DNA of 64,000 nt from Diadema setosum. Taxonomy: Eukaryota; Echinodermata; Echinoidea; Diadematoida; Diadematidae. Positions 49,860 through 60,667 of this stretch are shown here, one piece after another; the first letter of the stretch is position 1, and every line of letters starts with the position of its first letter. The position numbers and the translations under genes were made by a program. Under the pieces are notes generated by a model. The model was given only the letters and a program-made list of their open reading frames with translations. It searched no databases and was not told the origin of the DNA. Location of the stretch: contig CM067065.1 in NCBI GenBank assembly GCA_033980235.1, forward strand, positions 28,150,655 to 28,214,654, in the 5' to 3' direction.

Positions 49860-52800
49860 TAATTCACAACATTTTGGTGTATTCCAATACACAATATGGA
49901 TTTTGATCATGATGTATGCAACCGAAATGTTGTAAATCATTCGTGTGATTATTAGACAATAGAAGAATTCAATAAGTTTAATTTTTTACATGATCAGAGA
50001 TATTCAGATATTCCAAACGATGCAAATAGACATTTTTCGAAATGTTGCAGTTTAATCCACATAAATTCTAGAAGTCTTAGTAAAAATTTTGATTTTGTAG
50101 AGTTACTGCTGTCATCCGTAAAAAAAAAAAAAAAATAAATCCTTTTCGTTTATAGGGATAACAGAAACTTGGTTTAACGCAAATTCATCTCCTTTATCTA
50201 GTATTCCACAATATCAGTGTTTGCGTTTGGATCGCCGTCACGGGAAGGGGGCGGTGTTGCGCTTTACTTTCATTCTCAGCACTGCTCAGTATGATTTTAA
50301 ATTAAGAACAGATTTACAGATAGAGAACAGTGAATCTTAATTTATTGAAATACTACAAAAAACATAAAAAGAATATTGTTTTAGGAATGATATAAAGACC
50401 ACCAAGTAATTCTGTAGATACTTTTTTTGATAAATTTGAATTATGTTTAGATAATATAACACGCGAAAATAGGTTATGTTTATTTGATGGGTGATTATAA
50501 CATTGACTTACTGAAATGGATGCAAATACCTCACAAAAATTTGTTGGCATCCTTAATTCGTATGCTTTCTGTTCCCACATCTCTACAGCCACTCGCATTT
50601 AGACAACATCACAAACACTCCTTGACAATATATTTTCAAATGCACCTCATGACACCTCGTCAAATGGAATTTTGCATTATGATTTTTCAGACCATTTACC
50701 GATATTCACTATCATTGACCAGCTAAATTTTACGTCGTCTATACCCCAACTTAAGAAAATGTATAGGAAGAAACTCCCATGAATATTGAATTATTAATTT
50801 CTGATTTGATAAATGAAGACTGGTCAGAGGTGTTTCATCAGTCTAATACAAATAAGGCCTATGATATATTCATATCTATGTTAACGGACTTATATGAGAG
50901 AAATATACCGTTAGCCCTCACAAAAAGAAATAGAAAAAACAGAAAACATTGGGTAACCAAAGGTATACTACAATCTATAAAAACCCGTCATAAATTATAT
51001 GTATTAGCACTGAAGAGTGAATCGAAATCTCAATATTCAAAATATCGTTTTTATAGAAATAGACTTACCTCAGTGATACGACTTTCCAGAAAACTTTATT
51101 ACTCACGGAAAACTGAATCACATAAAATTGATATAAGTGCGCTTTGGAATACAATAAATGTTTTACTGGAGAAAAAAATCTCATAACGACAAATGTAATT
51201 TATAAGTTGATGATGAGCTGGTAAACGATCCACTCAAAATCGCAGAAGAATTTAATAGGTATTTCGTTGAGATGGGTCCTCGTCTTGCCTTCGGATTCGG
51301 GAAATGCTCATTTTACACAATACTTACCGTCATCTCTCGAAAATTCTTTATTTCTTATGCCCAAAAATCGTTATGAAATTATTAAAACAGTCAAAGAAAT
51401 TAAGACTAGCCATTCCAAAGGCTATGATGGGTTTAGCGTTAACCTTGTTAAGCAGATAATACACTCCACAGCCGACCCGTTTTCTCATATTCTTTAGTTT
51501 ATCGCTTTCTCCTGGTCAATTCCCAAACGCATTAAAAATAGGCAAAGTTATACCGATATACAAGAAAAGTGATTCGTCTCAATTATCGTCCAATTTCGTT
51601 GCTTCCTGCCTTATCAAAAGTTTTAGAAAAGATTGTACATAGAAGACTTTATGGGTTTCTGAATGATAATGCATTATTAGTTCCTAGTCAATTTGGTTTT
51701 AGGAAAAAACATTCTACTGATTATGCAAGTATTCAATTACATGATCAACTCATTGAATCGTTTATGACAAAGTCGTGTGTTATCGAATTTTCATGGATCT
51801 GAGCAAGGCATTCGATACCATAGATCATATTATCTTATTGTATATAATGCAGAAATATGGTATCCGCGGCCAAGCACTAAACTGGTTTAAAGGATATTTA
51901 CATAACAGAAGGCAGTATGTGTTTTATCAATCGACAGAGTCTAATAAACAAAACGTTCTCTGTGGTGTCCCACAAGGATCAATCTTAGGACCTTTGTTGT
52001 TTTTATATATATATATATCAATGATTTAGTGTAGTCATCTTCGTTATTTAACTTTATTTTGTTCGCAGATGACACGAGCACCTTTTTTTTCCCATAAAAA
52101 AACAACCTACATACACTAACTACAGTTGTTAATTCAGAATTATTAAAGGTCTCAACGTGGTTTAAGTGCAATGAATTATCATTAAATATTGAAAAAAAAA
52201 ACCGAATTATGTTCTCTTTAGAATAGCCATACACCAATGGACGATATCAGGTTATATATTGATGGCAAGCAATTGGATCCAAAGTCCTGTGTAAAATTCT
52301 TGGGGTTATCTATCGATTCACACCAAACATGGTCCGATCATATACACCAAGTTTATTCAACAATTTAAAAAAATATCGGGATCCTCTGGAGAATACCTTA
52401 CCAAACATACCCTTCAAATTCCTTATAATTCACTCATATTATATACCCCATATCACCTACTGTAATATTGTATGGTGGAATTGCGGTGTTAACAAAGCAA
52501 AGTCGATATTGTTATTACAAAAACGTGCTGTAAGACTTATTACCGGTTCACACTACTTAGCACACACTGAATCTTTGTTTTATGATTTAAATACTCGTAG
52601 AATTTCCGACATACATACATGGCAGCAGCAATATTTATGTATAAATATACTACCACTCAGCTCCCTGATTTGTTTAAAGATACGTATATTTCAAATTATA
52701 GCATTCATTCAATCTACCCGTCATGCAACAGATTAACATTTGGAAAACCCTACACTCATTGTAGCTCAAAATTCATGGTCCCGATGTATGGAACTAATTG

Positions 52801-53150
52801 AATGATGACCTCAAACGCAGTTCTTCTTTACAATGTTTTAAATCATCTTATAAAAATATTCTTCTCGCCATGTACCACTCGAATTAGAAATTACGCTTTT
52901 TGTTTCATAGTTCCCAACTCCTGAACACTGTATCTCATCGTTTTTCTTCTCTTCTCTCTTTCCTCTACTCTTCCTATTCGGGTACCTCATTTTCGGGCTT
53001 TGTGTTATTTTATTTTGTTTTGTCCTTCTTTCGTCCTTACACATTCCACCTTGTATTGTCCTTTTTCGTTAAATGACATCTAAAATACTTTAAGGATTTA
53101 CTCTATTTGTTCTATGTGTGTATAATTGTTCCGTTCCTTCCTTTAGTTAA
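49860..53150 (+). mobile_element. Long broken CR1/L2-like LINE
   Basis: The + strand carries, in order, an endonuclease start (HINSRSLSKNFDFVE near 50,056 and GITETWF near 50,156), an ORF2 middle (50,779-51,186), the RT (about 51,360-52,080) and a C-terminal part with LLLQKRAVRLITG near 52,510. Many stops and frameshifts break every domain. It ends in an AT-rich 3' UTR and ATAAAAAAAAAATTG. It is old, lies in the intron and is sense to the gene. Confidence 0.8.
51360..52080 (+). pseudogene. LINE reverse transcriptase, frameshifted
   Basis: KTSHSKGYDGFSVNLVKQ, YRPISLLPALSKVLEK, QFGFRKKHSTDYA, DLSKAFDTIDH and CGVPQGSILGPLLF lie in several frames, and FADDTS follows at about 52,067. Frameshifts near 51,500, 51,570, 51,780 and 52,010 separate the blocks, so no active enzyme can be made. 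Confidence 0.85.
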
Positions 53151-53159
53151 ATAAAAAAA

Positions 53160-53415
53160 AAATTGTTATAGGGAATGTTATGTTCAGAGGCCGTTGTCCA
53201 AGTCAAGCGTTTTGCTTATTGATAACGGTCTCCTCCACCTGTACACTTAAAGATCTGAAATGATATTTATGTATAATTCCACATGATTATATATTTGTAA
53301 TGCGACATTTTGTTTATATTTTCATGACTTGTGAATAATATGTTTGATATTGTCATACTTATCTTCTGTTACCTACAAGTGGAGAAATAAAACTTACTGA
53401 AACTGAAACTGAATG
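53160..53415 (+). mobile_element. LINE 3' end with ACTGAA tail
   Basis: A 3'-UTR-like segment ends GAAATAAAACTTACTGAAAC and repeats ACTGAA three times. It directly follows the previous LINE and may be its continuation or a separate insertion. Confidence 0.55.
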
Positions 53416-53569
53416 ATTTGGCTTTTCGTTACATACTTAGAGACCATTTATACTAAATATTAAAAAGCTTACAATATGAAGAGGAATAAAATTTTTTTTT
53501 GGATGAAAATTGGTTTTGAAATAGCCGAGATATGTACATGTACAGCAACAACAATGTTTCAAAGAAATC

Positions 53570-54290
53570 CATGAGTACCCCACTCGACATTCCAATGAAT
53601 TCCATTTACCTCTTTTACGAACGATTTGTGCCAATAACACACTTATTTATACTGACCCAACTTATTGGAATTCTCTGAATAATGATATGAAAAATGCCTC
53701 CTCCATATATTCATTGAAAAGGAGATTAAAGTCCTTTTTATTGCAATTTTATGATCCCACAGAATTGAATTAGCCTGTTGGCTTATTTTAATTCCTTGTC
53801 GTAGAACTTGGATTACAAATAAACTGTCACGTATTTTCTCGTCCCCGTTGTCCTGTACACTTACAAAGTAGATTAGATTTTCTTACTTCTGCATCTATTT
53901 CTCTCTATTTCCGTATCCTTTTCGCACATCCCATTATTTTTTTTTCGATATAACTCTGTCGAGGATCGCTGGATCTGTTTTGCCTTTCTTTCCATTGTAT
54001 TGTCTTCCTGTTATGTTAGTATTGTCTCGTTCTGTCTTGTCTTTTAGTCCCCCTTTATTACTGTCGTCGTCCCAGTCTCGTTTTATGTTTATTCGCCTGT
54101 GTATGTGTGTCTGTTTGTTACTCTGTCTTGATAATGGGCTTCCAGACTTATTTCTAGACTTTTTTCCTGACTTTTTTCCCAGCAATTTACTTTGCTTTGT
54201 TTACGCAATCTTATTCTCTGTTACCGGAGAAAGTAAAATGTTTATGTTCTTTCGAAAAATTAAATAAAGTTTTAATTGAATTGAATTGAA
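53570..54290 (+). mobile_element. LINE ORF2 C-terminus and 3' end with AATTG tail
   Basis: From about 53,572 the frame reads a Y-TD-TYWNSLNNDMKN motif and a basic SLKRRLKSFLLQFY end before a stop near 53,772, the typical CR1/L2 C-terminus. A pyrimidine-rich 3' UTR follows and ends AAATAAAGTTTTAATTG with AATTG repeats. Confidence 0.7.
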
Positions 54291-54958
54291 TATCTTAAAA
54301 CAAACTTGACCTGATAAAAGGTGGGGCCACCTTCAAATCGGATGTTCTTTACTCTTTCATAAAAGTGGTTTCTAATTATCTGACAAAAAAGTTACAACCT
54401 GAATCTCCATCTCAGTCAGAACTGTATCATCCCTTTAAAAAGGAGAAATCCACTCTATAAAAAAAAAGAAAAAAAATCGGATAAGAAATACGGACGAAAT
54501 GTTATTCTGAAATGTCACATTTCTTTGGAAAATATCTCTTGAACAGTCCTTATGAATATTCATTATTGAGCGACATCATGATGACATGCTAGCACATTTT
54601 TTTTTTTTTTATGTACCAGTACGTTATATGAAATTAAATGGCATTATCATTTTTAGCTGATACAATTAAAGTATATTCCCATCAGGTGACCAAAATATAT
54701 TAGAATTAACATCCGTTCCTTTTAACTTGGGTGGTTTTAAGGCAAATTTTATGTTCATTATAACATAATATCATATTATCTTGTTTTGTAAAGTCTGTGA
54801 AATACATACAGTGTATGTAACATAAAAAAACGTCATTCCATTGCGGCGATAACAATTATTCGATATACATCGTTAAATGTCGTTTAAAATTAATTGATAA
54901 CGAACTTTGATTAAATTTCTTTCCAAGTTTCTTTAACAATTTGCATTTTGATAATCAG

Positions 54959-55290
54959 GTTATTGCCACGAGCATCGTTCCTCGCCTCGACTCCAAAGGA
55001 GACCTTGTTGACAAGTACAATGAGGCATTCTCAGCAATCTGTAGAGAAGAAAGAGTATACTGGTTGAATGTAACCAGCCATTTCCCGACTGAGGACAAAC
55101 GTTTGTGGGCAAGAGACGGGTTCCACCTCAGCGAGTGTACTGGTCTTCCTCGCCTACTCACTGACATCTACCGCCGGATGGCAGACATCCTATTTTGGCC
55201 TGATCATGGACCTACCACATGGTCTGATCCACCCCCAATTCAATCTCCACCCCATGGGGTCTCCACAACATCTAGTCTCACCCATGCAAG
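54959..55290 (+). CDS. Exon D, SGNH hydrolase C-terminal half (Asp-His block)
   Basis: The exon enters in phase 0 and leaves in phase 2 (AAG then GTAACT). VIATSIVPRLDSKGD resembles the central strand and loop of SGNH folds. RDGFHLSECTG supplies block V: Asp (codon 55,115) and His (55,124) spaced DxxH, as in active SGNH enzymes. A helix (LLTDIYRRMADIL) closes the fold, and a Pro/Ser-rich tail starts the linker. Together with exon C the domain has about 175 residues, in the usual range for compact SGNH enzymes, with all catalytic positions present. Substrate and compartment are unknown; no signal peptide is visible. Confidence 0.85.
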
Positions 55291-58200
55291 GTAACTCGCG
55301 TCATACAGAGGCTGACTTTTTTACCCAGGGCTCGAATAACACGTCGAGGACATCAAGTATTGTATCATAAAGATAAACTTAACACAGATTGTTTGCATCG
55401 TTAAAATTTCAGTTTTAGTCATTATCTTTTGCTATCGTAGGGGAGTAGAATAGAACTCATTGACAGATGGTTATTTCTCACCCAATCTGGTATCGCTTTA
55501 ACGGGTACTCCGTTTAATTGGGTAGTAATGTCAAAATCAGTTCCAATGCACATTAAAATCACCTGATGATTGGGTCGTCTCTCCGCATATATGGGTAAAT
55601 AATTTTCTTCTTATCTTATATCAGTATTTAATTTGTCCATAAAAAGAGTGTAAATTATTTCTCGCGACTGAGGAAGTGTAAGGTATGTATAATGTGCCGT
55701 GCAAGCACGCGTGTTAAGCATACAGTGTAGGTATTTGGTGCAGTGTACAATGCATGTACATACACACTGTGTGTGTCAATGTGAATGAGACGTGTCCTTC
55801 TGTTAATCGGGTACTCCGCTTAATCGGGTAAGAAACGCTCTGCCCGAGCCTATACCCAATTATGCGGAGAGTACTGTAATAAACAAAGCATCCACTATCA
55901 AACAAACTAAATGAGTGGGTGTCAAAGTTGTAATAAACACACTGTAGTAGAAATTGAATTTATTGATCACCTTCTTCGTGTTAGGGTTAATACTTGTTAA
56001 ACCAAGACCTGCCTGCATGGCTCTTCCAACTTCATAGCAATGATGCCAACAAGAAAAAAGAAATATGATCGAACATCAGGGTATAACGTTATCCACTTTA
56101 TCCAATCAATAAGAGAAGAGGGCGACAAAAACTCCAAGTTCGTGCTTCATAGGTCACAACTAATGTATCAGTAACGAATTATTGCAGCTCACAGTCCATT
56201 CCTATACTAAGAGTGTCCACGAACGAAGACTAGTCAGCATCTGCGTTGTGTCGACTGGAGGGGGGAGGGGGGATGTCCTAAAGACCGTTACTCTAAGGCT
56301 TGCTGAAAATTCTGCATACCGGCTCCACAAAGTAGTCATTCAATTCCTGCATTAAATCAAGGCATGGTTCCACAACATACAGGAAAGAGTTCATGTGATT
56401 TTATAGCCAGTGTTTACCATAAGCAACAGTGATTTGAAAAAAAAAAAAAGATTGAGTTCACATTTGATGCATGGGCGTATATTTTGTGTGGGTCAGTTGT
56501 CCCACAAGAAAAAAAAAATCATATTATATCTTTAACCCTATTCTAACTGGGGGGGGGGGGGGGATCAATTTGACCCCCCCCCCCCTCGACATTTCGCGTC
56601 GCGATTCCGCAACGCGCAAAGATTTGCCACGTCGTTTCATGACTTTTTTCTTTGAAGTCTCCCGCATATTTTGAGACCAAATTTGCGATGTCCGGGTACA
56701 CCGTTCTGAAGTTACGTAATGTTTTGCGTATGCATGTCAACCCGAAAACAGCTCAAATTCATGATATCGTGTGCAAATCCAATGCAAAGTGTGTTTTTTT
56801 TTTTGGTTAAAATGACATAAATTAGATTATTTCAACTTTTAACCATTGAAATTAATCAATTTTAACGTAGATAAGCTTGAGAAAGTGAGTGCAACAAATT
56901 TTGGCCAAAAAAACAATTGAAAACAAAAGGGCAAAAAACAAACAAATACATAAGAAATTAACTAAACAATAGAAAACAAAAGAAACTGATTTTTATTGTA
57001 CTATTTTTTTTACAAGAAAATTGTTCAATTTGTCTTGAGGAACTTTTACACAAAAATTTAGCAATCATTCAGTCTTGTTAATGGAGTTATAGGTGAAAAT
57101 ATGATTTCATGCGTAAATTTGGATAATCAATTTACTAAAAATAGAAAATCAAAAATTTTCCTTTATATGACCATGCAATCTTGTAGTTGACATCCAGCTC
57201 TATGTTCAGGCAAAATTTTGCGGCGATCGCGCGATCGGCGGCCGAGATCTGAAGGGGGGGGGGGGTCAAATTAACCCCCCCCCCCAGTAAAAACTTGGTC
57301 TTAAATAGCCCAGTTAGAATAGGGTTAAATGCTTCGCAATAAAGCCTAAAATTGAAGATGTCATTATTTTTCTCAGTAAACCGTAACGGTAGACGGTTTG
57401 TTCTAGAAAAATGAAATCTGTTGTTCACATTTTGTAATTTAGCAGTACCTACCGGTCGCTAACACAGTTATATACTGATTGACATTTTTAAATTCGTTGT
57501 TTCTATTCCTATTTTGAAGCAATACGGAGGTGTTGTTTTTATTTTTTTGTTTAATCTGCAAATGGTATATCGTGCCTTTATAAAACAGGAAGAGCTTCAA
57601 ATGGACAACAAAGAATTCATGAAATACCGACTCTCAAAGTCAAATAATTTTCAATGGGTAAAGTCCAGTTTTCTACCCATAAAAACATTAACAGTAGAGT
57701 GGTCTTGCAGTTGTTCCATCACCTTACCCAACTGGATATCTCGACATCAAAATATTCAACTACAGAGCAGAACATGGTTTACTAGCCTTTGTGAATGAAC
57801 AAACAGTATAAGGACCAAAATAAAATCGTTTGAGTTGCGAAATAAGTTCATCAGGATGGTATACAGGTAAAACAGGATGATTGATTAAATACTGAATACT
57901 TAGTTCGCTAAACACATCTACATTGTATTTACCTGTCATTTGATTTCAACAAAACTGCCAAAGAGAAATACAACCATGGAATAAGAATAATGATAACCTA
58001 GTAATGATAATAATATTATATCAATAATCAGGTCTCCTTTATCGTGGAGAATCTCTTCAGTTTTGCTACAACTCGAGAAGAGGACTCTGAGTTGTTATTA
58101 CAGTAGACCTATTTGTATAGACACTTGGGTCAAGAGGGACTAGGTAAAAACATCTCGACGAATGACGTAGCACTGATGGGCGGGATTTAAAATCGGGTCC

Positions 58201-58737
58201 TCCGACTAAGAGGTGGAAGTCCTATCCATTATTCCAGAACAACCCCCCCCCCCCCCCCACGTGTTGACAAAATTAAATACTCCAAATCGTTTAAAGATCC
58301 AGGATGAAGCAGATTAAAAAATGCGTGGAATATAACCACACCCGAAGGCTTGAACTCTGCCTATTCCATTCAGGCAAGATCGGGAGGAAAGAAATTATGT
58401 AGTACATTGTATTAACAAGGAGGTGCTAGGCTCGCCGATATAGTACCTTTGTTGTATTAGTATCTTGTACATTTCCATTTCGTCTTGCTGAAAATTGCTT
58501 TGTGATGCAGGTGACAGCAACAGTAACTTTAAAATCGAATAAATTGAATAATGAGTGGCAAAAGTAAAAGAGTTCCTCTCAGATAACTTGAGTGGCGATG
58601 AAGTTTGTTTTTAAGTTCAACTCATGTAATCATTGAAATACTTGCTTATTATGATACAGCCATGTGTATATACATATTATGCTCCATAATGTAATAATGC
58701 CTGTAATTTCTTTCATTAATTCCCTCCATGAATCCAG
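55291..58737 (+). other. 3.4-kb intron between exons D and E
   Basis: It holds inverted GGGTACTCCGYTTAATYGGG words (55,504, 55,808, and inverted near 55,855), suggesting a small MITE. It also holds the piggyBac-like element at 56,536 and a C run at about 58,242-58,258. Beside that run is a weak reverse-strand tRNA-like segment (58,175-58,240). The rest, including 57,330-58,130, shows nothing I recognise. Confidence 0.6.
56536..57324. mobile_element. 789-bp piggyBac-like non-autonomous element
   Basis: The ends CCCTATTCTAACTGGG (56,536-56,551) and CCCAGTTAGAATAGGG (57,309-57,324) are exact inverted repeats, flanked by TTAA on both sides (56,532-56,535 and 57,325-57,328). A CCC start next to TTAA is the piggyBac signature, although Kolobok also uses TTAA. 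Near each end lies a G run, TCAATTTGACCCCCC-type sequence and a C run, again inverted. There is no transposase. Confidence 0.8.
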
Positions 58738-58965
58738 ATCAGCGGATGTGCCAAGTCATCCCCCTGGGTCTCCTTCACCATGTCAATCCCGATCTGTAAA
58801 GTCAACCAGGAAAGTCTCTTCCCCGAATAAATTCAGAACAGTCTCTTCCCGTGGTCAATCCAGGACTAATTCCTCTCTAACTCAATTCAGGGATGTATGT
58901 GAGGGATGTCCATCCAAGACGGTATCTTCGCCTTCTGATGTCATAGTTTCTATTGAGCATCTAAT
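58738..58965 (+). CDS. Exon E, Ser/Pro-rich linker
   Basis: The acceptor (TCCATGAATCCAG) completes an Arg codon split after exon D. About 75 codons follow, rich in Ser, Pro, Arg and Lys (SHPPGSPSPCQSRSVKSTRK and similar), with one CEGC motif. The donor (AAT then GTGAGT) leaves phase 2, matching exon F. It looks disordered and basic, compatible with a flexible nuclear linker. No known domain. Confidence 0.75.
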
Positions 58966-59118
58966 GTGAGTAACCCTTCTTCGACATACTAGCTTCAGGC
59001 GGCACATAGTTTGCTTTTGCTGTGTTTTGTACTTTGTTAATTATATTATTTGAGCATTTTAGTCTTCTTTTAATATATTGTAATGAATCCCCTAGTACTT
59101 TTGTTTTTGTTTTTGCAG

Positions 59119-59278
59119 AGAACCTGTCTTCATTACCGGGACATCAGCGTGTGGTCATGCGTCCTGTGAAATTGTTTCAGTAACCAGCAAGCGCAACTCT
59201 GGATGGTACTCAAGCGACTCACTGCTTGGAGTCAAGAGTTACTGTGAAAGGAATGCTGACAAGTGCGAAACAAAGAAG
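59119..59278 (+). CDS. Exon F, short Cys/Ser-rich segment
   Basis: After a long T/G tract and TTTTTGCAG it completes an Ile codon from exon E and reads 53 codons: EPVFITGTSACGHASCE, then a NSGWYSSDS region and CERNADKCETKK. The donor (AAG then GTTGGC) is weaker than the others, phase 0. The Cys and His spacing is not a zinc finger I recognise. The 153-bp intron before it is the shortest in the gene. Confidence 0.75.
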
Positions 59279-60667
59279 GTTGGCCTAAATAAAATTACTA
59301 AAACTAGCTGCAGTGCCAAAGATAAGTTGAAATTGAAAGAAGTGTTAGTTTCTTATATTGCGTTTGAAAGTGATGCAATTAAAACTTTGTTATAACCGAA
59401 TAAGTAACACCAGGATAAAGGGTCTATCAATAAAATTCAACATGTTCCACGTGTCATCTCTTAAACTCAAAGAGATCACCATAAAACCAAAAACTTTCTT
59501 GGAGTAGCAGCAAAGATTTATTCCTCTACTCGAGCGCCCAGTGGCGTATCTGGGGGGGGGGGGGGGGGGGGGGGGGGCAAGGGGGGCCCGTGCCCCGGGC
59601 GCCACTCCTTGGGGGGGGGGGGGCGCCAAAAACGAAAAAGAAAAAGAAAAATCGCCCGGACGGTGGGAGGGGGAGAATGGGGAAGGGCATAAAACCAAAC
59701 CAAATAAGATTAAAAACAAAACATGATGATGACGCGTACAAAATGGCAATGTTTATTGTGTTCACACAAGAATTCCATGTTTTGTAAGCTGAAAATTTTG
59801 GCTCGCTCGCCAAAATTTATAGATATAAAAAAAGAAGATAAGAACAACACGTGACGAAGACGCGGACAAAATGACAATGTCTATTGTGTTCACACATGTC
59901 ATTTTATATTTAGCAGGCATAATGTTACACAAAGCAGCGGCTGCAATTTCTTTCGCTCTGAAGCGATCGCCGAATGGATAGAGGACGCCAACGGTTTCGA
60001 ACGTACGGGGGGGGGGGGGGGGGCAACCCCCTCCCCCCCCCAAAAAAAAAAAATCAAAGAAGATAACAACAAAACGTAACGATGACGCGGAAATATACAA
60101 ATTTCGGCTCACTTGCTCGTAAATCTAGAGTGTTTTTTCAAGTCCTCCGTTTGTTGGTATAAATCGTTATCTTTAGAGCCGTCACTATATCTTGATTAGA
60201 ATTGTAAGATTTGATAACCCAAAATGACAAGAATTCCATGTTTTGTAAGCTGAAATACAAACATTTATTACATTAAAGTTACCCTCAAATGACCCCTTAA
60301 AGTTAAGTGCTTGAAAAAACATGCTAGAATCATATGGATTTTTTTTTTAAGTCCCTACCGGGATGGGGTTGGGGTTGAACACTTTTTCAGAAATTAAGGG
60401 CGCAATTTTGGCGCTTTCCCCTTTCGCCGTTTTCCCTATAGGTACGCCACTGTCAGCGCCATAGTGCCAAGAGTCTCGAATCTTCCTCTGCCCCACTTGA
60501 GTTGAACAGCTTATACTTACTTTACATAAATGCATATTCATAACATTAGATTATGCACTATGAAAAATCTGAGGGAGAAAAATTACTTTTGCACAATCAC
60601 AACACTTTGTTGAGTCATGTATTTATCCCATTATTCGTTATTGTTCATATATCTTATACTTTCTCAG
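59279..60667 (+). other. 1.4-kb intron with hAT-like element
   Basis: The first 250 bp are AT-rich. The element at 59,539-60,452 fills the middle. The tail ends in TTATACTTTCTCAG, a strong acceptor for exon G. Confidence 0.7.
59539..60452. mobile_element. 914-bp hAT-like non-autonomous element
   Basis: It starts CAGTGGCGTATC and ends GGTACGCCACTG. The 8-bp flanks CGAGCGCC and TCAGCGCC agree at six of eight bases, a decayed hAT-type duplication. The left end is followed by a G run of about 26 and GGCAAGGGGGGCCC. Inside, a unit with TGATGACGCGTACAAAATGG and TTTATTGTGTTCACACA repeats about 160 bp apart, and GAATTCCATGTTTTGTAAGC recurs at 59,770 and 60,230. The proline-rich frames across the G runs are artefacts. 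Confidence 0.65.

Larger units (their letters stand above)
48937..54958 (+). other. 6.0-kb intron between the two SGNH exons
   Basis: It contains a piggyBac-like remnant, a nearly full-length but broken LINE and two further LINE 3' ends, each listed. The stretch 54,291-54,958 is AT-rich with nothing I recognise, ending in CATTTTGATAATCAG, an acceptable acceptor. Confidence 0.7.

Noticed and set aside
58175..58240. Reverse-strand tRNA-like SINE beside the C run
   Set aside because: Only weak A-box- and B-box-like words are visible; mentioned in the intron entry but not called separately.
59390..59813. Proline- or glycine-rich reading frames around 59.4-60.1 kb
   Set aside because: They are translations of G/C homopolymers in the hAT-like element.
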